A stretch of 64,000 bases of DNA. Origin: Streptomyces sp. JJ66. GTDB taxonomy: Bacteria > Actinomycetota > Actinomycetes > Streptomycetales > Streptomycetaceae. This document shows positions 57,383 through 64,000 of the stretch, piece after piece. The stretch spans positions 220,414 through 284,413 of the forward strand of contig NZ_JAEVFI010000011.1 of assembly GCF_019303495.1 (NCBI RefSeq). The letters run 5' to 3'. Each line of letters begins with the position of its first letter. The stretch's first letter is position 1. A program made the position numbers and the translations under genes. Below the pieces are notes generated by a model. That model was not told where the DNA came from. It ran no database searches and saw nothing but the letters and a program-made list of their open reading frames with translations.

Positions 57383-57921
57383 CGGGTGCTCCTTGCTGGA
57401 AGTCGATCGGGACAGCAAGAGCAGGCCGAGTGGCCTCGTCAGAAGGCAGCCCGACATCGCCGCGGAACGGCGGACAGGCAGATCAGAGCACCGGAGGGCA
57501 CGTCCGGCAGCAGCCCGGAGAAACGGGCAGCGAACGACAGCGGACGGTTACGCGGTACGGCGAGGCGCACTCGGCGCGGGCCGGAACATCAAACACCCTT
57601 TTCCAGGGCACACAGGCCCAGAACGAATCAGAACGACCCCTTGAGGCTAACAGGACATCTCTCTGGGGCGTCAACGCATTATTCGTCACCCGCAGACGGC
57701 GGTGCGGTTCCCGTCGCACCCGCCCAGCGCGTGCACGGTCACCGCGGCCCCTCCGGAAGGGTATGCCCCAACGAGTGGGCACGGTCGGACAGCGAAGCGG
57801 CCAGAAGATGCGGACCGAACGCGGGCGCCGTCGGCGTCGCCGCAGGTCAGACACGTCGGCGTCGCCGCAGGTCAGACACGACGCGGCAGGCCGCTCGCGC
57901 ATCTCATTCTGAAACGATCAG
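57383..57921. other. Intergenic region with 25-bp tandem repeat
   Basis: A 539-bp gap holding the promoter of the RNHCP pair and the end of the arfB gene. GTCGGCGTCGCCGCAGGTCAGACAC occurs twice head to tail (57830-57854 and 57855-57879). The 57600-57690 stretch is lower in GC. I see no gene. Confidence 0.6.
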
Positions 57922-58353
57922 CTAGTCCCAGCCGCGTCCCTGGCGTCCCCGTTTGAGGTCGCCGCGTTGGCGCTTGGTGCGCAGGCGGCGCTCGACGACG
58001 CGGCGCGGGACCTTGCGGGGCTTGCGCGGCGGACGCGGCGGGGCCGTCGCCTCCGCGAGCAGGGACGCCATGCGCGTGGCCGCCGTCTCCCGGTTGCGCC
58101 ACTGGGAGCGGTGTTCGCTCGCGCGGACGGCTAGGACGCCGTCGGTCAGCCGGTCGGCGAGCCGCTGAAGCGCGCGCTCTTTCCACACCGGCGGCAGCGC
58201 GTCCGTCGCCGCCAGGTCGAAGCGCAGCTCCACCTGGCTGTCGCTGGTGTTGACGTGCTGCCCGCCGGGGCCGGAGGATCGCGAGAACCGCCAGCGCAGC
58301 TCCGTCTCCGGCAGGACGACGGAGCCACGGATCACGTAGGGCGGCCCAGACAT
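57922..58353 (-). CDS. arfB: Peptidyl-tRNA hydrolase ArfB (alternative ribosome rescue)
   Basis: A 143-aa release-factor-like protein with the GGQ motif (Gly30-Gly31-Gln32 in RSSGPGGQHVNTSDSQ) and a basic C-terminal tail that enters the empty mRNA channel of stalled ribosomes. No codon-recognition domain is present, as expected. The start may also be nine bases upstream (ATG at 58362). Confidence 0.87.
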   Translation of the reverse strand: MSGPPYVIRGSVVLPETELRWRFSRSSGPGGQHVNTSDSQVELRFDLAATDALPPVWKERALQRLADRLTDGVLAVRASEHRSQWRNRETAATRMASLLAEATAPPRPPRKPRKVPRRVVERRLRTKRQRGDLKRGRQGRGWD

Positions 58354-58512
58354 GCCACCCATGGTCCACGCTGGGACCGGCAGAGCGCATCCCGGTTTCC
58401 CCACTCCGTTCGCCGGGGCTGGAACCCGCGCGTACCCCCACCGCGTTGTGGGAAGTGAATGTACCGTCGTCGGCACCAGACGAGCGGAACCACGAGAAAG
58501 GGACTTCATCCC

Positions 58513-59088
58513 ATGGCTGTGAGCCTTTCCAAGGGCGGCAACGTATCGCTCTCCAAGGAGGCCCCGGGCCTCACCGCGGTGACGGTCGGCCTTGGCTGGG
58601 ACGTCCGCACGACCACCGGCACGGACTTCGACCTGGACGCGAGCGCCATCGCGGTCAACGCCGCCGGCAAGGTCCACACCGACCAGCACTTCGTCTTCTT
58701 CAACAACACCGCTTCGCCGGAACAGGCGATCGTCCACACCGGCGACAACCGCACCGGTGAGGGCAGCGGCGACGACGAGCAGATCAACGTCAACCTGCAG
58801 ACGCTGCCCGCCGAGATCGACAAGATCGTCTTCCCGGTGTCGATCTACGACGCCGAATCGCGCAGCCAGAACTTCGGCCAGGTGCGGAACGCGTTCATCC
58901 GCATCATCAACCAGGCGGACCAGCAGGAGATCGCCCGCTACGACCTCAGCGAGGACGCGGCCACCGAGACGGCCATGGTCTTCGGCGAGATCTACCGCAA
59001 CGGTCAGGAGTGGAAGTTCCGCGCCGTCGGCCAGGGCTACGCCTCCGGCCTCACCGGCATCGCCCAGGACTTCGGCGTGGGCGTCTGA
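58513..59088 (+). CDS. TerD-family stress protein
   Basis: A 191-aa TerD/CABP1-type protein (VSLSKGGNVSLSK, GWDVRTTTGTDFDLDASAIA, VHTGDNRTGEGSGDDEQI, FPVSIYDAESRSQNFGQV). Acidic residues in the DFDLDAS and NRTGEGSGDD strings bind calcium in the family. GAAAGGGA precedes the ATG. Its wider role (stress, tellurite-like resistance) is not known here; there is no terZABE cluster nearby. Confidence 0.9.
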   Translation: MAVSLSKGGNVSLSKEAPGLTAVTVGLGWDVRTTTGTDFDLDASAIAVNAAGKVHTDQHFVFFNNTASPEQAIVHTGDNRTGEGSGDDEQINVNLQTLPAEIDKIVFPVSIYDAESRSQNFGQVRNAFIRIINQADQQEIARYDLSEDAATETAMVFGEIYRNGQEWKFRAVGQGYASGLTGIAQDFGVGV

Positions 59089-59187
59089 CGCCCACGTCCT
59101 GGCGGCGAGCCCCGCACCACCCGGCGAGGGCCGGGGACGGGCCGTTGGTTCCCCTTCGGCCCTGACGCCCAGCCGCAGCGGCACAGC

Positions 59188-59224
59188 CGTACGCGCCGGA
59201 GGGAGCTGCCCTCCGGCGCGTACG
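59188..59224. terminator. Bidirectional terminator
   Basis: A perfect 16-bp stem (CGTACGCGCCGGAGGG with CCCTCCGGCGCGTACG, 5-base loop) between convergent terD-like and peptidoglycan-binding genes. Confidence 0.88.
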
Positions 59225-59245
59225 CGTCGCCCTTACCCGGCCGCC

Positions 59246-59692
59246 CTAGCGAACGCTTTTGACGAACTCCTTGAAGGCGGCCTGCGTCCCCGAACCGGCG
59301 ATGCCGTCAATCTCCCCCTTGTAGCCGTAGTACCTGAGGGACTTCTGCAGCGACTTCACCGTGTTGGGTCCGACGATCCCGTCGATCTGGTCCTGGTAGC
59401 CGTAGTACTTACTGAGGTACCTCTGCATGGCCTTCCAGCTGCCGGAGCCCATCAGGCCGTCGATCGAGCCCCGGTAGCCGTAGTAGTTGTTCAGCCAGCG
59501 CTGGAGCTTTTTGGCCTGGGTCTTGCTCAGACCGAGGTTGTTCACCGCCTGCGGGGCGAGGGCTTGGGCGCTTACCGCCTGCGGGGCGGCCGGTGCGGGG
59601 GCGGCGAAGCTGGATCCCGCCGTGGCGACACCGCCGAGGGCGATGCCCGCCGCCGTGGTGAGGGTGACGCATGTCTTCGTGAGACGTCGCAC
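59246..59692 (-). CDS. Small secreted peptidoglycan-binding protein
   Basis: A 148-aa protein with a signal peptide (core ALGGVATAGSSFAAP, about 30) and three short repeated units with the Y-x-G-Y...IDGI(V/A)G pattern (for example YYGYQDQIDGIVGPNTVKSL). These match peptidoglycan-binding repeats. No catalytic domain is present, so it probably anchors or labels the wall. Confidence 0.78.
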   Translation of the reverse strand: MRRLTKTCVTLTTAAGIALGGVATAGSSFAAPAPAAPQAVSAQALAPQAVNNLGLSKTQAKKLQRWLNNYYGYRGSIDGLMGSGSWKAMQRYLSKYYGYQDQIDGIVGPNTVKSLQKSLRYYGYKGEIDGIAGSGTQAAFKEFVKSVR

Positions 59693-60004
59693 GTGTTCTC
59701 CTGTCCGGTCTGCGGAACCGACCCGACTGGCCGGCTCGGCAACCAGCTTGCTCAGTGCGCCGCCCAGACCGCCACGGTCCTCGCTGATGTGACGTCAGCA
59801 AGGGACGTCCCACCCGCTGACCTGCGGGGACGTTCGCACACCTGACGACGCGGCGGGACAAGAGACGGCACTGAAACCCGCCGTCCCCTTCAAGAAGTAC
59901 ATCAAGGGGTCTTGGCCTTCGCACCCGGCCGCGGGAATGACGTACGCCATGGCCCGGCGTACGCCGGGCTCGGTCTCCCGTCAGCTCCGGCGCACGCCCA
60001 GACT

Positions 60005-60105
60005 GTGCCGCCGCTACCCGAGGGCTTCGCGTGCGTGCAGGGCCGCTTCCGCCAGCGGCAGCCGCGTCTGTTCCCCGCTGCGCATGTCGCGGACGGTCAC
60101 TTCCC
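60005..60105. repeat. Direct repeat, left copy (aaRS 3' end)
   Basis: 101 bp identical to 63900-64000 except for one mismatch (A at 60039 versus C at 63934). It flanks the ABC transporter and secreted-protein unit. Confidence 0.9.
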
Positions 60106-60190
60106 CGGCGGCCTGCTCGCCGTAGCGGACCGCCAGCCGTGTCTTCTGCTCGTCGGCCCGGTTGGCCGTGCCTGATGTATCCCGCTCCTC
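60014..60190 (-). pseudogene. 3' fragment of an aminoacyl-tRNA-synthetase-like gene
   Basis: A minus-strand frame reading YGEQAAGEVTVRDMRSGEQT and ending AREALG. It resembles the anticodon-binding end of histidyl-type (class II) synthetases. An in-frame stop lies just upstream and no start or catalytic part is present. It duplicates the end of the gene entering at the right edge of the window. Confidence 0.6.
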
Positions 60191-60311
60191 GGCAATGACG
60201 TCCCCTCAGCCGGACAACAGCAGCACGTATTCGATCAAGTCCCTACGCCGGTGAGGGACGTTACGCGGGCGCGAGGCCGTGGGATTACGTTTGCCAGACT
60301 GCACACGCGTT

Positions 60312-62519
60312 TCATTCACCGCGGGGCCGCCAAAGGGCGGCCTGGCGTAGGGATACTTTCGATGCATAGGCCCAGGCAAGGACCGCGATAGCGGCGACGG
60401 AAGCCAGGCAGGCGACTAGGAAAAGATCGGAGATGTGGGACCCTCCGTCTGCTGTTTTAGGGAAAGCCAACCAGACGCCGACCAGGCATCCGAGAGCGCC
60501 AGCGAGGGCAAGGGGGAGAAGAATACTGACCGCAGAGGCCGTCCAGTAGACGCGACGGTTTCCTGACAGCGCGGAAAGTGGCGCGAGAGCACGTCCGGCA
60601 CGCAGAAACTCGGCCATTCCTGTGGTCCCAGCAGCGAATGCTAGGGTCGTGATGCCCAGAAATCCAAAGAAGGTGAGCCAGCGCCCCTGTTGCTCGTTCA
60701 CCTGACTACCGGACAGCCATTCCCCTCCGGCAGTCGCTACGTCTGCCCCCATAGGGAACGAGCGGTAAGCGAGTTGCTTGATATCGCCAACTGATAGGTC
60801 ATCCCCTTCGGGTGAAACCAGGACCGTACTGGTGAAAGCATCATCAGTGACGGTTTGGCTGACCGGGTCTCCCACACGTACGCTTACCCTCCCCTCAGTT
60901 CCTCCATACCAGCCCAGAAGCTCTACCAGCCTGGGGTCTTGTGGCGGACCATTGAGGGGGGAAGGGGAGGTGGAACAACTCAGGGAAAGAGCATTGAGGG
61001 CTGGACAGGTACCCTCGATTGTCAGCGTGTTCTCCTCCGGAGGTGCGTGGAAGGCCACAGATAGGGCATCAGGCGCCACAGCTGCTTCAAAGGCTCGTAG
61101 TTGTTCGTTCGTGCTCCCAGGCCCTGGTCTGACGACCAGCGCACTCTGGCCGATGCGCTCAATGGTGCTTCTCGCCTGTTGTGCAGCTTCACCGAACTGG
61201 CCTTGCCAGGCAACCACCTGAAGAAGCAGTCCGAGAGCAACGGCCACACCTGCTGTCATACGGGCCACGGGGCCAGGATGAGCAGCTGCCCGGCATCCGG
61301 CAATGATGAGTCCGGAACTGCCGCTACGGCGCCCTGCCCGGGCGATCAGCCGCCCGGCAAAGGCCATGACGATAGCGATGGCTGCGGGCAAGGTGGCCAA
61401 GGCCCCTGCCGCTCCTGCCCAGTTGACCATGACGTAGGGCGTGGTCCCCGGTTCGAAGAAGTCCGGCCCCCGGACAGCGACCAGCAGAAGCACCGGGCAC
61501 AAGATCGCCCAGCGGGTAGGCGGCTTACGCGTTCCCGTGGGTCGGTTGCCCGCTTGACGCGCGTGACCCAATTGGTCAGTGGTCACGGTTACCGACAGGA
61601 CCGTGACGGCAGCAAAGGCGATCGCCAGCAGCGCGGCCCACCACCAGGCCCGCATGTCCGCGGCCACGACGACATGTCCGGTCCATGGGAGGCGCAGGTC
61701 TACCGTCCAGAACAGCGCAGTCGCCGCTGAGGCCAGTGCCGCGCCGCACAGGACGGGCAAACCTGCCTCTCCCACCACGATCAGTGCGCGGTGTCCGCGC
61801 TTTCCGCCGAGTGTTTCAATCAGCGTGGTGCGCCGGTCACGCGCTAGTGCCCCGGTCCGCGCGGCGACCACCAGTAGTACCCCTGCGGGCAACAGCAGCA
61901 GAAGGACGGGGAGCACCTGGAAGTTCCACTGGGGTTTGGCGTATTCCGTCTGACCTACCTGGTAGTACACCGGTCCCGTCTCGGGACCGTACCCGACAAT
62001 CGCCTTGGCCTCATCGGCAGGCAGGGCTAGACGCGGCCGCACGTAGGCCAGGAGTTCGTCCGGTGACTGCAATCCCTGAGCGGTGATGTCCTGCGTTGCC
62101 TGCCCATACCGGGTGGCGATACCCTCATCACTCCCTTGCTCCCGTAGCGCGGGAGACAGCGCGGCTTCCCCTCGTGCCGGCCACTGGGTGAGCCCGGGGG
62201 GCAGAGGCGCGTCGGCGCTCAGAGGAGATAGGTAGATGACGGGGAAAGGCATGCTGCCCTCCACCGAGTCACCAGTCACATCCCACAGGACTTGCGCGGT
62301 GAGCTCAGATGCGTCTTCGTGGAGAACTGGAGTTCGCTCCAGCCCCCTTCGCTCCTGTCCTTGGTAGGTGGCGTGTACTGCCACCATGGAGATGAACGCC
62401 AGCGCCAGAAGGGCTGTGGCCAGGGCCAGTGCGGTGAAACGGATCCGCCCTGCCTCCGCGCGCCCTCCGGCCAGACTCCCGATACGCAGGAGACGGCCGC
62501 CCAATCCCTGCTGCCTCAC
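60312..62519 (-). CDS. FtsX-like ABC transporter permease
   Basis: A 735-aa polytopic permease with a FtsX/MacB-like layout: an N-terminal helix (about 25-48), an exposed domain (about 50-200), a block of helices (205-420), a second exposed region (430-620) with two cysteines (TCPALNALSLSC), and final helices. The start overlaps the ATPase stop by ATGA. MacB-type systems move peptides or lipoproteins across or out of the membrane. Lower GC than the core. Confidence 0.82.
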   Translation of the reverse strand: MRQQGLGGRLLRIGSLAGGRAEAGRIRFTALALATALLALAFISMVAVHATYQGQERRGLERTPVLHEDASELTAQVLWDVTGDSVEGSMPFPVIYLSPLSADAPLPPGLTQWPARGEAALSPALREQGSDEGIATRYGQATQDITAQGLQSPDELLAYVRPRLALPADEAKAIVGYGPETGPVYYQVGQTEYAKPQWNFQVLPVLLLLLPAGVLLVVAARTGALARDRRTTLIETLGGKRGHRALIVVGEAGLPVLCGAALASAATALFWTVDLRLPWTGHVVVAADMRAWWWAALLAIAFAAVTVLSVTVTTDQLGHARQAGNRPTGTRKPPTRWAILCPVLLLVAVRGPDFFEPGTTPYVMVNWAGAAGALATLPAAIAIVMAFAGRLIARAGRRSGSSGLIIAGCRAAAHPGPVARMTAGVAVALGLLLQVVAWQGQFGEAAQQARSTIERIGQSALVVRPGPGSTNEQLRAFEAAVAPDALSVAFHAPPEENTLTIEGTCPALNALSLSCSTSPSPLNGPPQDPRLVELLGWYGGTEGRVSVRVGDPVSQTVTDDAFTSTVLVSPEGDDLSVGDIKQLAYRSFPMGADVATAGGEWLSGSQVNEQQGRWLTFFGFLGITTLAFAAGTTGMAEFLRAGRALAPLSALSGNRRVYWTASAVSILLPLALAGALGCLVGVWLAFPKTADGGSHISDLFLVACLASVAAIAVLAWAYASKVSLRQAALWRPRGE

Positions 62520-63211
62520 GGCGTCACCGCTTCCGTGCCGAGCACACCATTACGCAGCGTGAGTACCTGATCCGCTCGGGCAGCGACGGCGTGATCGTGT
62601 GTGACCAGCAGGAGGCCACACCCATACCGTTGCGGAGTGGAGAACAGCACATCCGCGACTTTCTCCCGGGTCTCGGTGTCCAGAGCACCCGTCGGCTCGT
62701 CAGCCAACAACAGGGACGGCTTGTTGATCAACGCCCTTGCCACCGCTGTCCGCTGCCGTTCACCTCCGGACAGGTGTTGGCATGTCTCAGCTTCGGCGAC
62801 GCCCAGCTGCTGGAGGAGGTCAGATGCTTGTTCATATGCCTGCTCCTTGCCGACGCCGGCGAGCAGCGCGGCCAGGGCAACGTTGTCAACCGGAGAGAGC
62901 TCAGGAAGCAGCTCACCGAACTGGAACACCATGCCGATGTGCGCACTGCGGTGTTCCGCCAGGTGTCGCCCCGACAGCTTAGCCATTTCCATGCCAGCGA
63001 CTTTGATGCTTCCAGCTGCCGGGCGGACCAGACCGAGCACGCAGGAGAGCAGCGTGCTCTTTCCTGAGCCACTAGGCCCCGTGATGGCAACCGACCGTCC
63101 GGCCTGTATGTCCAACTCCATAGAGGCGAATAGCTGCCTGCTCCCAATATCGTGTCGCAAGCCTTCGATGCTGAGCACCGACTCGCTCACCGACCCGCTC
63201 CCCACCGCCAC
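62516..63211 (-). CDS. ABC transporter ATP-binding protein
   Basis: A 231-aa LolD/MacB-type ATPase. Walker A GPSGSGKS (45-52), Q-loop MVFQFGELLPELS, signature LSGGERQR (147-154), Walker B LLLADEP (167-173) and the H-loop VTHDHA are all intact. GTG start after AAAGGGAG. It pairs with the 735-aa permease downstream. Confidence 0.9.
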   Translation of the reverse strand: MAVGSGSVSESVLSIEGLRHDIGSRQLFASMELDIQAGRSVAITGPSGSGKSTLLSCVLGLVRPAAGSIKVAGMEMAKLSGRHLAEHRSAHIGMVFQFGELLPELSPVDNVALAALLAGVGKEQAYEQASDLLQQLGVAEAETCQHLSGGERQRTAVARALINKPSLLLADEPTGALDTETREKVADVLFSTPQRYGCGLLLVTHDHAVAARADQVLTLRNGVLGTEAVTP

Positions 63212-63308
63212 CCGACTCTCCCTTTACGCCATCGCCCGAAGACGCGATGGGGGCGGCGCACGGGCACCGCCCCCAAGAATTTACTGCTGGCAGGATTTCA
63301 CACCGTGC

Positions 63309-63653
63309 CTAACGGTACTTCCAGCTCGTGCACGGGTCCGGCTGAAAATTGATGGCCACACATGCCTGAAGAGCGCGCACATAGTTTTTGGTGTCCTTGC
63401 GGCTATACACAGTGGTGCCGTAGCCGCTGTGGTTGCGCAGCTCATGGTTGTCATTGTAGCGCCGGTGGTAGTTGGCGTAGGCCGCCCTACTATCGCCCTT
63501 CGTGTCCTTCACAGCTACCTGGCCGTTAGTGCCTTTGCTCCAGGCAGACACGCCCGTCCTGTTTGCCACCATGTCGGCGGCGAACGCGGGTGACGAACCC
63601 AGCAGCGCAACCGCAGTGACCGCCAGAGCGGCCATTCTCTTCTTGGCACTCAT
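63309..63653 (-). CDS. Small secreted protein upstream of the ABC genes
   Basis: A 114-aa protein with a signal peptide (KKRMAALAVTAVALLGSSPAFA, cleavage near AFA-AD). The mature part is about 90 residues, with Tyr/Asn/Ser-rich motifs (YANYHRRYNDNHE, HSGYGTTVYSRKD) and two cysteines (QACVAINFQPDPC). I do not recognise the family beyond similar secreted Streptomyces proteins. The ATG at 63653 is the best start. Its position 97 bp before the ATPase gene suggests a link to the transporter. Confidence 0.7.
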   Translation of the reverse strand: MSAKKRMAALAVTAVALLGSSPAFAADMVANRTGVSAWSKGTNGQVAVKDTKGDSRAAYANYHRRYNDNHELRNHSGYGTTVYSRKDTKNYVRALQACVAINFQPDPCTSWKYR

Positions 63654-63908
63654 GATGATGAATTCCCCTCCGCCCCTGAAGCGGGGCCGATCTGAGCGCG
63701 ACGTGGCCAGCACGGGAGCTGAGGCCGCATCACAAACATGGCGCACACGTTCATGCGTCGCGTTCATGATCAACACCAGGCGTTGCATCGGTCAACGATC
63801 TTCTCGATGTTGGCCGGAAAACGCCCACTGAGGACGTGCACAAGGCGACCGTGCGGCGCCGGGCCTCGCCCTCTCGTCGGTCCTGACCTCGCCCGGCCCG
63901 TGCCGCCG
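63654..63908. other. Upstream region of the secreted-protein gene
   Basis: A 255-bp region with no gene I can support. It separates the secreted-protein gene from the aaRS-like gene end and probably carries the promoter of the ABC unit. Confidence 0.4.
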
Positions 63909-64000
63909 CTACCCGAGGGCTTCGCGTGCGTGCCGGGCCGCTTCCGCCAGCGGCAGCCGCGTCTGTTCCCCGCTGCGCATGTCGCGGACGGTCACTTCCC
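63900..64000. repeat. Direct repeat, right copy
   Basis: Right copy of the 101-bp repeat; it runs to the window edge, so the true length may be greater. Confidence 0.9.
63909..64000 (-). CDS. C-terminal end of an aminoacyl-tRNA-synthetase-like gene (partial)
   Basis: The last 30 codons, reading EVTVRDMRSGEQTRLPLAEA and ending AREALG, with TAG at 63909-63911. It runs off the right edge. The sequence fits the anticodon-binding end of histidyl-tRNA synthetase-type proteins, but too little is present to be sure. Confidence 0.5.
   Translation of the reverse strand, partial: EVTVRDMRSGEQTRLPLAEAARHAREALG

Larger units (their letters stand above)
59693..60311. other. Intergenic region holding an aaRS gene fragment
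   Basis: A 619-bp gap. It contains a hairpin GTACGCC...GGCGTAC near 59941-59960 and the aaRS-like fragment at 60014-60190. The rest has no gene that I can identify. Confidence 0.5.

Noticed and set aside
59941..59960. Hairpin GTACGCC...GGCGTAC as a terminator for the peptidoglycan-binding gene
   Set aside because: It lies upstream of that gene on its strand and is short, so no terminator role can be claimed.
63309..63653. Lactococcin-972-type bacteriocin
   Set aside because: The neighbouring ABC genes fit, but the expected tryptophan/glycine-rich pattern of that family is absent in this protein.

Overview
The window looks like chromosomal DNA of a high-GC actinomycete, most likely Streptomyces or a close relative. 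The grounds are: a 14-subunit nuoA-N operon, menaquinone genes of the futalosine type, a GAF-PAS-GGDEF diguanylate cyclase that resembles CdgB, DasR-type control of nagKA, many GTG starts, GTGA/ATGA gene junctions, and numerous secreted or lipid-anchored cell-wall proteins. From memory, the order of the core genes follows blocks of the S. coelicolor chromosome; I could not check this.

Layout. 0-3.8 kb: polyprenyl diphosphate synthase (-), fumarylacetoacetase (+) and two related lipoproteins. 3.9-10.1 kb: an accessory block with visibly lower GC, holding a coupled Nudix pair (-), an NDP-kinase-like gene, a small ORF, and a four-gene operon (CYTH-like, HD-domain, an unknown 464-aa protein, and a COG4627-type methyltransferase broken by one extra C). 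10.2-26.8 kb: nuoN to nuoA, all on the minus strand and mostly with overlapping stop and start codons, with a Rex- or CRP-like palindrome upstream of nuoA. 27.4-29.5 kb: two PIN-domain toxin-antitoxin modules and a DUF2267 gene. 30-39.9 kb: secreted and cell-wall functions (tripeptidyl-aminopeptidase-like hydrolase, crystallin-like secreted proteins, CHAP and amidase enzymes with peptidoglycan-binding repeats, two HTH-membrane-DUF2690 proteins, NlpC/P60). 40-45 kb: menaquinone genes (geranylgeranyl-reductase-like, menG, mqnC, mqnA), then a cold-shock gene. 45.5-54.5 kb: otsB, DUF3263, an orphan sugar-binding lipoprotein, flavin reductase, the cdgB-like gene with a BldD-type box, a membrane protein with a CBM-like domain, and nagA-nagK with a DasR-like site. 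54.6-59.7 kb: a CNT nucleoside transporter, decayed GlxA/AraC and GNAT remnants, two RNHCP proteins, ArfB, TerD and a secreted peptidoglycan-binding protein. 60-64 kb: a lower-GC ABC exporter plus a small secreted protein, flanked by two ~100-bp direct copies of the 3' end of an aminoacyl-tRNA-synthetase-like gene.

How the parts connect. Polyprenyl synthase, MqnA, MqnC, MenG and the reductase make or tailor the menaquinone that Nuo reduces. The 32-40 kb block and the small peptidoglycan-binding protein at 59.2 kb act on the wall. NagK and NagA recycle GlcNAc from wall or chitin, and the DasR-like site would tie them to GlcNAc sensing. The best candidates for undescribed biology are the NDPK/CYTH/HD/unknown/methyltransferase cassette (5.4-10.1 kb), the repeat-flanked exporter and secreted-protein unit (60-64 kb), and the wall-enzyme cluster with its paired HTH-membrane-DUF2690 proteins.
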